DNA of 64,000 nucleotides, from contig SNVD02015921.1 in the NCBI GenBank assembly GCA_013180625.2, positions 59,911 to 123,910 on the forward strand, in the 5' to 3' direction. The notes under the pieces were generated by a model. It saw only the letters and a list, made by a program, of their open reading frames with translations, made no database searches and was not told the origin of the DNA. This document shows, piece by piece, positions 11,655-23,977 of the stretch (positions are counted from its first letter, which is position 1; every line of letters starts with the position of its first letter). Both the position numbers and the translations under genes were made by a program. The stretch is from Boswellia sacra (Eukaryota > Streptophyta > Magnoliopsida > Sapindales > Burseraceae).

Positions 11655-12002
11655 ATTACATCTATAACAAGCGATCTTCTGATCTCAACATTGTCACCAC
11701 ATTCAATGTCCCTTTTAAGTTTTGTTGGTAAGTTTTGTATCAAGGCTTTTGTTAACCTTAACAACCAATCCATTGGATCAAAATATGACTGGTCACTACA
11801 TGATTAAACTGCAGGGGAATGGACGTTGGAATGAGAGGTAAGTGGAGCCTCAATGGAGGATTACCAGAGATTTTGCAAGGCTCAACTTGGTGTTTATGGG
11901 CATGCCACTTTCGGCTGCGCGTATTGGACTTATAAATGTGAATATAATAACTGGAGCATCAAGTGGAAAATTGTAAACAACCATTTGAAGCTATCTCAAT
12001 AA
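11655..12002 (+). pseudogene. GH5 glucan 1,3-beta-glucosidase, truncated third copy
   Basis: Only the 3' end of the gene is present: the end of exon 7 (11655-11727, from DYIYNKRSSD-like coding sequence to the GT donor) and the last exon (11814-12002, starting GEWT). It is about as similar to copies A and B as expected for a third tandem paralogue. A one-base insertion in the exon 7 remnant and a TGA early in the last exon make it non-functional. Everything upstream of the DYIYNK segment, including the acid/base motif, is absent. The left break at about 11655 is abrupt and lies in AT-rich sequence. Confidence 0.85.
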
Positions 12003-15000
12003 TTAAAGTCAGAAATGGGCAATCAAGAGCAACGATATAAGCCTCGACCCTTATTGCTGTAGCTAGGTATCAGTTTGCATTATTATTCTATTCAAATAAT
12101 GTGCTAAATGGAACTGTATAGTTATCTCTTCGTATTAGCCTTCAACATATCTAAGTTGCAATTTGGCTTTAGTACTTGATTTTATCCTAGCTTCTCTTCG
12201 GTTTCTATAAATATTAAAGCAATGAATGGATTTTCAAGATTATTATTCGCTTTATTATTTTATAATAATTCATTACAAATGAATGGCTTCTTTGCAAATT
12301 GGGGAGTTACGGTGCTTACTTAATCACATCTCCCATTCTTATTATTAATTTATTGACAAATTATGTCTACTCATTCAAAATAAAGAAATAAATATATTAA
12401 TGAAGGATTAAACCAAAGATTAAGTTTTATTTTATTTATCTTAGCATTTAATAATAATGAGATAGCTTAACAGCTAAGAACGTTTGGTTTGATGGTTATT
12501 CTTCTTAAAATCACTTGAAAGGTCTCGGTTTCTTCAAGCCTCCTCATTTTCATTTTGTAGGGAAAAAAAAATCTAGGTGCGGGTTTTTTAATCATACCCC
12601 TCCGCATTATAAGTCTTGAAAACCCGCGCTCACACTTTCACCTCGGAAATTTTGGGTTTTTCCCGTCCGAACTAACCAGGTAAAATTTGAATACCCGCAC
12701 AATCCAACCCAAAATAAAATAAAACATAAAAACTATTGAATAATATTTGTAATTATTTTTATATTATGAGTTTATATAATTTGTTATGTTTTCTTATTGA
12801 ACAATATGATGTGTTAAGTGTTATATACGTTATCTTTTTTCAAATCTTTTAATTATATTCTGCATATATTATTGTATTAATTGGTTAAAAATTATATATC
12901 TATTTAGAAATGATTTAAGTAAATTTGTGCAGTGTAAAAACAATTATAAAATTTATTGTAAAATCGACAAATAAATAAATAAACGGCCGGCCTAGCCTAC
13001 CTTTAGATTGCATACCGGGTGGTTGCATGCACGTGGTTAGCCCTTGCCCGACCTGGCCTGACCAGCTTGGAAAATTCAGGCCGAGCTTCAATGGGCCCAG
13101 CACTTTGCTATGTCCAGCACTACCTAACAAAGCATGAAAAATTCTTTTAGCACCAAAGATTGACTGAAAGGAGGCTCGAATTGCTAAATTCATGAAGCAA
13201 TTACGTGAAGAAGGTTGGGGAAGCCAATTCTAATTCGTGACGGAAAGTTTTCTGATTTGTAAAATCAGTAAAAAAAAAATGCTTTCAACGATGATAAGGT
13301 TTTGAGGTTAATGATAGATATAAAAAAGATAGAGTTAACAATCAACATTGACCAAGTTGATATGTTATTTTGAATTTTTAGTAGACTCAATGTTTTCTTT
13401 AATTACCTAACCAAATTCAATTCAAGAGACGAATACCTCTCCAGTTTGTTGGTAGCCAAACTAAAAATACGTAGTTGGTGAGTTTCTCACGTCAACCCCT
13501 CATTATTTAGCTTGTAATCTTTGACAAGCTCATCTCAAATAAGTTGATTTATACTATAGTAACAAGTTGTACGATATTAGAATCATGTTTTGTAAATCAT
13601 ATTTTATATATTCATATATATCGTATTAAACCCTTACATTGTCCTTACATGCAAGTAATTAAATAAACCTAAGTTTAGAGTCTCACACGGATGGTTAAGT
13701 GCGGATCGATTTGGACTATCTTTTGAGTCTTAGACAAGAATGCTACTATGTATACTACTAAGTTAACAACTGAGTTGTATAGATTTAATCTATATAACTT
13801 GATGTGGTACAAAATTATTGGATGAGTGATTATTCATATCATTTATTAAAATAATTTTAATTTAATCATCATTGCATGGACTCAATAATTTTTTTTAGCA
13901 GTTTCTCAAGAAGATAATTATCACAAACATGTATTTGAGTATATAAACAAAAGTTTTATTTGTTAGAGTTTTATGTTATTTAATTTTTTTCTAAAAAATA
14001 TTGTATGTGCATGGGTCTTTTGTAGATAATTTATATTCCAATTATCAACATAGAATTTATTTTATTTCAAGGTGAGGTTAGAATTTGTGCAGAAATGAAT
14101 TAAGTTATTCACTTAAATCTAAGATGGAAAAATATTATTTATTGTTTCATAAAAACAATTATTTTATACAAAGAAAGCTTAAGAGGGTAGTACACAAGCT
14201 ACTAAAGCTAGTAAGCTAGTATACGCGCATGCATTTGCCCGATTGCTTTAAGAGAATTACCTCCTAGGAAAAACATTATGAGCTCTTTTGGAAACGTGTT
14301 GCATCGTACTTAAACATTAATTAATTAGAGCAAACTATTTGCTTAAAGGCTTGTTTGTATTGCGAATGAAACCAATTAAAACTTGTTTATATTGTGAATC
14401 ATTAGACCTTATTTAAGCTTTCTGGTTAAGAATCACTAAAAACCTGTAAACTTATAACCAATCAATATATGAACTTCATTTTCATGCGAACTAATTATGC
14501 AGAAATTAACCACCCACGTTTATGACATAGGTTTTATTCCCTTCTCGCGTGCAAGATCTCACATTTGTAGTGGAGGGATTCGAACATTAAACCATTATAT
14601 CAAAGTGTTCCGATATCATGTTAAGTTTGTCACTTTACCAAAAACTTAAATTAGTAAGTGTGAGCTCAATAATAATTTTATGAGATAATATCCTGGATTA
14701 CCTTTATCTCTTGGCTTAATATCATACAATAGACCTTTTTCACTTTTGTTTCAATTTCGTCCCTATATTTTAAAAAACTCATCATATATATCACCATTTG
14801 TGTATATCATGTATATTGTGTCAGTTTAGATATATATCGTGCATATCGTTTTAGTTTAGATTACTAGGCCATTTTAGCTTTCTTGCTAGGCGAAATATTT
14901 ATAAGCGTGAGGAGAAATATGTATAGCAGATTAATGACTCTAGACTTTGTTGTTTTTTACGTATACGTTCTTGACTTCAGTGCATGTTGAATAGTGTCAT

Positions 15001-15058
15001 TAATCTCATATATATACTTGGCGGCGTGCTTAATACATTTCTCAGCAAGAAAGCTAAA
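12003..15058. other. Intergenic sequence and upstream flank of GH5 copy B
   Basis: No gene is supported. From about 13062 the sequence repeats 1-2148. A TATA-like CATATATATA lies at about 15006-15015, some 45 bases before the ATG of copy B; copy A lacks it. The stretch 12003-13060 shows nothing recognisable beyond AT-rich DNA. Confidence 0.65.
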
Positions 15059-15365
15059 ATGGCGTATCATAACATGAATGTTATCTTGCCTTTATACCTC
15101 CTTTCATGTGCTCTCTTTCCTTCTCATGCAAAAACAATTTGCCCCTTGAAGCTGTGAATCTAGGAAATTGGCTTGTCACAGAAGGCTGGATGAAACCTTC
15201 CCGCTTTCAACACATGCCCAATAAAGAACTTTTGGTACTGTGGAGCAGATTATCCATGGACCATGTTGTGTTCAACAACTTACTTAAGCACTCAGCCTAA
15301 CCATGTATTTCTCAGATCACCAATTAAATGATCACTTTGTTGCATGGAAAACGAAGTGCTTCTTT

Positions 15366-15368
<3 letters not shown>

Positions 15369-15410
<42 letters not shown>
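15369..15410. repeat. (AT)n microsatellite
   Basis: About 20 AT units lie in intron 1 of GH5 copy B; the same intron of copy A lacks the run, so it expanded after duplication. Confidence 0.95.
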
Positions 15411-15412
<2 letters not shown>

Positions 15413-17992
15413 CCATTCTCCGCTTCAACAATTATATATTTTTGTTTCTATAGACTAATAGTTAAAGTTGGAGCTACCCTTTGGTTCGAGGAGACTTTGA
15501 CATCCACAGGCCTTAAAAAAAAAATTATGTACAAGAACTTAATTTTTTTACTTTAACCTTCATATTCTTATTTTTCTATTTGGCCCCCTTTAAAGGCTTA
15601 CATTCATATTTCACACATGTTGTGTATGCTTCACTTTTGGATTTCTAAGAGTTATTATATGTTATTTTTGTAGGATGGAACTCATGTCCAACTTATGTCT
15701 ACAAAGCTGCAGAGGTTTCTCAGCTTAGAAAATGGATATGGAACCAATGTTGTAGCCAATCAACCCTCGGCCTCAAGCTGGGAAACGTTCAGGGTTTGGT
15801 TTTTTTTTCTTTTTTATCAAATTTATAATACATGTGTAGTTATATTCAATTTCCAGTTCCTTCACCAATATAAGCCCCTTTTCTATAAATTATGCAGCTG
15901 CGGAGGATCAACGAGACATTTTTCAATCTAAGAGTATTTAACAAGTAGTTTCTGGGATTGGGGAATCATGGCCAAGGAAACAAAATAGTCGCTGTTTCTA
16001 ATTCACGAGGAGACTCAGAGACATTTGAGCTTATAAGGAATAATGATACAAATAGAGTTCGGTTCAAAATCAAAGCAAAGAATGGATTATATCTCCAGGT
16101 AATTCATCCATGTTACAGATATATAGCACCAATAGTTAAGTACTAAAATCTAGCAGAAGAATTTGGTACATGTAAAGTTGTGTCACATTCTTAGTGACAT
16201 TAGGTTACCAGCATCTAGTGGAAGTTTTTTTTTTGAAGTTAAGTGTACCTAGGACTCTTGATCTTGATATAAGTCAATTAGCCTATTTATCATTATTATT
16301 ATTATTGGGCTTATTAAATTAGTTGTTTCGGGGACAGCATGTTTGTTCACTAATGAGGCTCAAGCAGCCTTGGATTATAGTCCACGTCCACATGCTCTTA
16401 GAGGCCACGGCAACCGTTGTTTAATTGTATTAAGCCAATCCATTCAATTTACTGACTTCAATTGTGACTATAAGCATTGTGCTTCGACACTGCAAGTAGG
16501 CACAATCAGAGACACCAGTAACTGCAGATTTTGGCGGCAAAGGCTGGGAGGATGATAATCCATCCGTCTTCCAACTGAAGATTGCCCGAACCACATATAA
16601 GGTGAACATCAAATCACAAACGGTTATGGCCCTGATAGAGCCCCTCAAATCATGCAGGCAAGATTGCTTATGTAACAATACAAACAGGATAAATAATATC
16701 ATTTATAAGCCAGCAAGTTAACATCTATCGTAAAATTGCCTAATATTTCATAGATATATCAATTTCAGGAGCATTGGAACACTTATATCCCTGGAGAGGA
16801 TTTCAGGTCCATGTCAGCCTATGGTTTGCATGCTGCCAGGATTCCAGTAGGATGATGGATAGCACATGATCCAAAACCACCAAAGCCTTTTGTTGGGGGC
16901 TCCTTGAAAGCCTTAGACGATGCTTTTAAATGGGCAGAGTAAGTAGCAATAAGAAATTTCCTAGCTAGGCTAGTAATTTCTTACAACAATGATTTTTTAT
17001 CCAAATACAAATGCAGGAAATATGGAATGTGGATAATAGTAGATCTGCATGCAGCACTAGGCTCACAGAACGACAATGATCATAGTGCAACAAGAGATGG
17101 CTTCCTAGAACGGGGAGATTTCCATATTAAAGATACTATGCTGTCATAGACGTCCTAGCATCAAGGTTACTAAACTTGTTAAAAAATCGGATTCACTGCA
17201 CTGATTGTTGCATACTACTCCTTTGAATTCTGAAGAAGGAATTGTTACCAAGCAGGTGCACCAAGAGTCCTAGTTTTGCAGCAATTGAGCTGATGAATGA
17301 GCCTCATGCACTGGATGTCAATTTAGAGACCCTGAAGTAGGCTATGATGCTGTAAAGAAACACACCTCAAGTGCTTATATGGTGTGTTCTTTTATGAATC
17401 CAGTATTTTTGTTTTCAATTGAATTTAGGAATATGTGGTTGATTTTGAATTATTTTGAATTTTGAAAAGAATATGTGGTTGAGATTGAATATAAATTGCA
17501 TTGGAAAATGTGCAGCACAGAAAACAGGATTTGGAAACAAGAAAGAACAGAGCCATAATATTTGCCAATCGCTTGGGATATGCTAATCCTAAGGAACTGC
17601 TTGCATTTGCAAAAGGGCTTAGTCGAGTTGTCATTGATGTGCACTATTACAATCTCTTTTGAAAAAATTTTAATTCCATGAATGCACAGCAAAACATCGA
17701 TTACATTTATAACAAACGATCTTCTGAACTTAGCACTATCACCACATCTAATGGCCTTCTAAGTTTTGTTGGTAAGTTAATTTATGTTATTTCTTTATAT
17801 AAAAGGAAAATGAAGCATTTATTATCTCAAGCCTTTTGTCACCATTCACAACCATTAGAATGACCAATTTGCAGGGAATGGATAGTAACTAGAGCATCAA
17901 TGGGAGAGTACTAGAGATTTTGCAAGGCTCAACTTGATGTTCACAGCCATGCCACTTTTGGCTAGGCATATTGGGCTTATAAATGTGATAGT

Positions 17993-18859
17993 TGTTGGTG
18001 TCAACGTGTGACCATTGCATATGCCATGCACATGATGATTTTTAGACCAACTTGTGATAAAATAAGAATATTATATTGTTTATTATTTTACTGTTTCTAG
18101 AAGTATATTTTAGGACGTGTTTGATTTATGATAGATATCTTATTAAGATTAGGACATTATTCAATGTATCCTAGTTAAAATAGGAGAATATCTATTTGTG
18201 TCCTAACTTCTTTAGGAGTTAATTATATCACTTCCTATTATATTTGTCTTTATCCTAATGTGAGTTTGATTAAGATTTTTACAGGAATATGAGGAGATTT
18301 CGATCAGGCTTCCCACTGTATATGTCATTATGTTTTCATAACATATATATATGTTTGTTGTATGAGTTTATGTCACGACATTTCAGGAATTGAAAGGAGA
18401 GCTTCAACGCAAATTGGAATGCTTCATTGATTTGATTTTATGAGTGTTTATGTATAAGAGGTTGCAATCGTGCATGAATCTTTGATTAGGTATGTCCGAG
18501 TTAGTAAACACTTGAGAGAACTTACGAGTTAAGTATTTATGTAATTCAGTGTCAGATATCGGGGTTAAGATTTACTTAACAGTGTTTTGTTAAGTTATCT
18601 GCAACAGAGAGTGAGCAGTGTCACTAGAGTTTAAGATCTTGACGAAATTTTGTTTTACAAAGATTAAGTCAGTGTGTGAGAGTGAGTCAGCACCGTTAAC
18701 GATCCTAAAAATTGTACAAACAAGAACTTAGTGAATTACAGCTCTAAAGTTATTTGTAGATGTAGGTTTTATAACCGAACCATGTAAAATCATCATGTGT
18801 CAATTTACATTACGGTTTACTGTTATATTACTTATCACTGTATACTTCCAGAACTTACA
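17993..18859 (+). repeat. 5' LTR of Sirevirus-like element
   Basis: 867 bp, starting TGTTGGTG and ending AACTTACA, closely matching 28477-29336. Confidence 0.92.
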
Positions 18860-18861
18860 AT

Positions 18862-18873
18862 TGGTATCAGAGT
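18862..18873 (+). promoter_or_regulatory. Primer-binding site of Sirevirus-like element
   Basis: TGGTATCAGAGT, one mismatch from the usual initiator Met-tRNA complement, lies two bases after the LTR. Confidence 0.85.
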
Positions 18874-21800
18874 AGGTTCACTGATAGACAAGTGAAGAAA
18901 CGATCATGTTGATCTCGAAGGATGGAGTTTATTGGCAATGGAGGATCTAGAACACAACCATCTATTCTTGATGATGGTAATCATCCATATTGGAAGGTAA
19001 GAATGATGATGTATATTCAATCTCTTGATGACAGGGCATAGACCAGTGTGCTTAAAGGATGAACACCGCCAACAAAGCTGAATGCTTTTGGTGATGCTGA
19101 ATCCAAACCTGAGGAGGAATGGGCTGATAAAGAATACCAACGTTCAAGTTGGAACTCAAAGGTTCTTAATGCAATTTTTGCTGCTGTGAACTTAAATAAT
19201 TTTGGACAGATTTCAAGGTGCAAAGTTTCCAAAGAAGCTTGGGACATTCTTGAGGTAAAACATTAAGGTACTACATCTGTTAAAAGATCTAAATTGATGA
19301 GACTGAATTCTCAATTTGAAAATTTGATGATGCATGAGGATGAGTCAATTTTTGAGTTTTACTCTAAGATATGTCACATCACAAATTTTGCATATATGCT
19401 TGGCAAAACTTTCACTGATACAGAAATTGTTAGCAAAATTATCAGATCTGTTTCAAATAAATTTCAACCTAAAATTTCAGCCATTAAGGAAGTTAAAAAC
19501 ACTAATAAAATGAGCGATGAACTGATTGGTATTCTTCAAAACTTTGAAATTAATCAGAGTACTATGAAGCAAAAAGGAAAAAGCATTGCATTCAATGTTA
19601 AAACTGAAAAATCTAATGATGAAAGTAATGATGAACTTGATAAACTAATTCTAAACAGATTGCTTTTCTAACAAAAAATTATGTCAAGTTCATGAAAAAG
19701 AATTTCAGGAAAAAGAATCAAGGAAAGCCATCAAACTCAAATGAAGACAAGTTCAAGAAATTCGACAAGGAGAATGACAAGAAAAAATTGAAGCAACCTG
19801 CTAAGAAAGGACATATTTAGTGTTATGAATGTTTAGGTTATGGGCATATTCAGTTTGAATGTGCTAATCTCAAGAAGAAGAACAAAGGCTTGACAGCTAC
19901 TTGGAGTGATGAATCTGAATCTGATTCAAAAGATCAAGAATGCATGAGTAATTTCATTGCATTCACAGCATCAACAGTTGATAAAGGAAAAGCTGTTATG
20001 ACTGACATAACAGAACACTGTAGAATCAATGCTGATCATTCAGATGAAGAAAATGATCCAGAATACTATGAAGAGTTGCAAAAAACTTATAATGCACTCT
20101 ACAGTGAATGGCTAAGTTAGAAAGAGAAAATCAAAACTTTGAAGAAGGAGATTGAAGTTTTGAAATGTGAAAAATCATATGCTGAAAGCCGTATCACAGA
20201 ACTAGAGATTGTTTTGAAAGACAAAACAGCACATATTGAGAAAATCACAACAAAACTGCTTGAGAGCAAATATGTGTTGATCAACTTAGAATTGGGTTAG
20301 CTAAACTTGATCAGGTCTTGAGTCTTGGAAGAAACAACTCCAACAAACATGTATTGGGATATTCAGAAGGTAATGTTGCATCCTCATCAACAACAGTGTT
20401 TCTAAAAGTTACAACATCAGGTAAAAATTCTGAACCTAACTCAATAAGGTCAAGTCCTAGTTCAAAAAGCAATGAAACATTTCTTTCTCCTCTGAGTTCT
20501 TTCAAATCCAGTCCTGAAAAGGTAAGAAAATTTATTCCAATTTGTTATTTTTATGACAAAAAGGGACATATTAGGCTTAGATGCTTTAAATTATTGAATC
20601 TTTTGCATGAAAGATCAAAACTCTTCAAATTGTTATCAAAGTCATAACTGCAGTGGGTTAAGAAAGAGAATACAGTATGTAATATTGCTCTTATTGCTCT
20701 TAAACATTCTTCTAACAATTTGTGGTATTTTGATAGTGGCTGTTCCAGGCATATGATTAGAAATAAACAGTTTTTGAAAAATTTTGAAGCATGCAGGGAA
20801 GGAAACGTCACTTATAGAGATGGAGCAAAGAGTAAGATCATTGGTAAAGACACTTTAAATGTCAAAGGCCTACCTAACTTCCAAAATGTCTTACTGGTTG
20901 AAGGTTTGAAAGCTAATCCAATTAGTATTAGTCAGATATGTGATGACAAGTATATTGTCAATTTCATACAAAACAAATATATGGTCTTAGATAATTTTGA
21001 AAAATGCATTTTAGAAGGAAGGAGATCTTTAGATAATTGTTATTGGTAAAAATTGCATTTCAAGCTAAGATTTCTGAGTTGGAATTGTGGCATAAAAAAT
21101 TAGGACACTTAAATTACAAAGACTTGGTTAGATTAACTAAGTTAGGTGTTGTAAGAGGAGTTCCTAAATTTGATAATAATGTAAATGAAATTTGTGGACC
21201 ATGTCAAATGGGAAAACAAATTAGGAGTTCACACAAATCCAATCCACATCTTAGCATATCCAAAATACTTGATTTGCTTCACATGGATCTTATGGGTCCC
21301 ATGCAAATTGAAAGCATCGTAGGTAAGAGATACATATTTGTTTGTGTAGATGACTTTTCTAGATATACTTGGGTTGATTTTATTAAAGAAAAAATCTGAC
21401 ACTTTTGAAGCTTTCAGGAATCTTTGTGTGAAGCTTGAAAATGAACAAAACAGAAACATTGGCAGGATAGTGAGAATAAGAAGTGATCATGGCAAGGAAT
21501 TTGAAAATGTTAGCTATGGTGACTTTTCCAAATATCATGGTATTGATCATGAATTTTCAGCAATCAAAACCCTGAACAAAATGGCATTGTGGAAAGGAAG
21601 AATAGAACTCTTCAAGAAATGGCTTGGGTGATGATCAATAGCAAAAAGTTGACCAAAAGGCTATGGGCTGAAGTAATAAGCACTGCTTATTACATTTCAA
21701 ATATAGTTTTTCTAAGACCTAGCACTAACCAAACACCTTATGAAATTTTGAAAGGCAGAAAACCTAATTTGAAATATTTTCATATTTTTGGATGCAGGAG

Positions 21801-22599
21801 TTACATCTTAAATGATAGAGAGCTGTTAGAAAAATTACATCCAAAAAGTGATGAAGGAGTTTTGTGGGATATGCACAAAACAGCAAAGCATTTCGAGTTT
21901 ACAATCTTTGAACTGAGGCAGTCATGGAATCTGCAAACGTAGTATTTGATGATCTGGATGATTATGCTGAATATTCACAAGAGGAAAGCATAACCAGCTT
22001 TACAGAATATATAGAAAAATCAGATTTTGACAGCAACAATAATAAAGATTATTCAGTTATGAAAGAGGAAACAACTGTTGTTACATCAGACACAACAATG
22101 ATAACTGACAACTCAGATCCGAACAAAAACTCAATCAGAAATGAAGATGAAAGAAAAGATCCATCCACTTGGATTCAGAAGGCACATCCAACCAGCTTTA
22201 TCATTGAAACACCCGATGGCATGATGAAAACCAGGAGCAAGGTAAGAAATCAGGTAAGGTTTGCATGTTATGTTTCATTAGTTGAACCAAAAATGTGAAA
22301 CAAGCTTTAAAAGAAGATGTTTGGATTCAGGCAATGCAAGATGAACTTAATCAGTTTAAAAGAAATGAAGTATGAGAATTAGTTCCTAGGCCAGAAAATG
22401 CAAATGTCATTGAAACTAAATAGATATTCAAAAATAAAACTGATAAAAGTGGTCAAGTAGTAAGAAATAAGACTAAGCTAGTAGCACAAGGTTACACTCA
22501 AGTAGAAGGCATAGACTTTGATGAAACCTTTGCAACAATAGTTAGACTTGAGTCAATCAGATTATTACTTGCAATTGCTTGTTTGCTTGATTTTAAATT

Positions 22600-22745
22600 G
22601 AGAAAATGTCACAAACTACCCCTACCTTTTACAAAATTATCACGTAAAAGCGTCTTTTGTCACTTTGTATAAATGACAACCCTATCTTTTTAAAAATTCA
22701 TCATGAAACACCCTTATGTTACTTTGACCGTTAGATGACATCAGC
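22600..22745 (+). repeat. Left terminal inverted repeat of nested MULE
   Basis: It starts GAGAAAATGTCAC and pairs with the reverse complement of about 23832-23977, with scattered mismatches. Confidence 0.85.
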
Positions 22746-23691
22746 TTTCCATCCAAAACCTCTTCAATTACCAAAAAACCCTTAACCCAAGTCATAAAAT
22801 AAATAAATTAATTAAAAAATAACAAATAATTACAAACAGCCCCCCAAAGAAAGTAAGCTCAGTCATCACCCCTAAAAATATCCTACCACCACCATCACAA
22901 ACCAAAAATCCACCCACACCCACACCCATACCCCTACCATCAGCATCCAGCAACACAGTAATCAATAACTCCACCACCACCATTCAATAACCCAAATAAC
23001 AGCAATAATAACTCATTCAATACAATACAAGATTATGATCAATTCTTTTTTTTTTTACTTTTATCTTTTAATTTAATTTTATAAAAAAAATTTCTTAATT
23101 TAACAAAGCCTTTATAATCATGCTCCTCCAATCCTTATTGCTTTGTTTAATGTAGACAAAATTTATTATCTATTGTAATACTGATTTTACGAAAGTAAAA
23201 TAAAAAAACAAATATGAAACCTATCTAAAAAATTATTATTTGACGTCAGCGACTAAAACAACTCATTCCGGCCATTTATGTATTTTTTAAAAAATTTATT
23301 TTAAAAAATAATTTTAAATTTATTTTAATTTTTTAAATATTTAGTTTAAATAATTGAATTAATTTTGAATAAAAATTAAATAAATTTGTGTTTTGAAAAT
23401 AATTTCTTAAAAATTATTATGTAATAATATAGTCCAGTCCTATATTATACCAAATATAAAACAAATACAATATTTAGTTTAGTCTTATATTACATCAAAT
23501 ATAAAATAATACTATATATAATCCAATCTTATACCATAGTTCTAATCCAATTCGGTTCCAATCCAGGTTCTAATCATAATCTAGTCTAGTCGTGGCTCTA
23601 AAGGGCCTCAAAGCTTCATCAGATGTTATTTTGTCTCTCGTAAACAATGCACAATAAATATATTTTTGGTTCAAATATAATTAAATGTTTC

Positions 23692-23750
23692 CACTAGCTT
23701 GGTGGTAGAAGGTGAGCTTAGCATTTTTAGTGGTCCAGGTTCGAATCTTG
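23692..23750 (+). other. tRNA-like segment with pol III A and B boxes
   Basis: TAGCTTGGTGG (23695-23705) resembles an A box and GGTTCGAATC (23738-23747) is a perfect B-box core, with tRNA-like spacing of about 32 bases between them. The rest does not fold into a clear tRNA and no CCA-side acceptor stem is seen, so this is more likely the head of a tRNA-derived SINE or a tRNA relic than a working tRNA gene. Confidence 0.45.
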
Positions 23751-23831
23751 TCACTTACAAATTTCAATTTATTTTCTATATTATTCACTGTGTCACAAAA
23801 TGACAATTATAACCTTCGACATTCAAGTTAT

Positions 23832-23977
23832 TTGCATGTACTTAACGATTAAATTAACGGAAGGGTAGTTCATGATCACTTTCTGAAAAGATAAGGTTGT
23901 TATTTATATAAATTAACAAAATGCGTTTTTACGTGATAATTTCGTAAAAGGTAGGGGTAGTCTGTGATATTATTCTA
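23832..23977 (-). repeat. Right terminal inverted repeat of nested MULE
   Basis: Its reverse complement starts TAGAATAATATCAC and follows the left end for roughly 145 bp. Confidence 0.85.

Larger units (their letters stand above)
22600..23977. mobile_element. Non-autonomous Mutator-like element (TIR-MULE) inside the RT of the Sirevirus-like element
   Basis: The 1378-bp insertion splits the RT reading frame exactly and is flanked by the 9-bp duplication TTTTAAATT (22591-22599 and 23978-23986), the size made by Mutator transposases. Its ends are inverted repeats that can be followed for about 145 bp; both include CACTACCCCTACC-like text near the tip, then ATTATCACGTAAAA. It has no convincing gene. 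Its interior is AT-rich with one C-rich, CCA-rich part near 22840-22985 and a tRNA-like segment near 23692-23750. Confidence 0.9.

Noticed and set aside
14560..14600. B-box-like GGATTCGAAC (complement) suggesting a tRNA
   Set aside because: No A box at the right distance and no acceptor stem on either strand.
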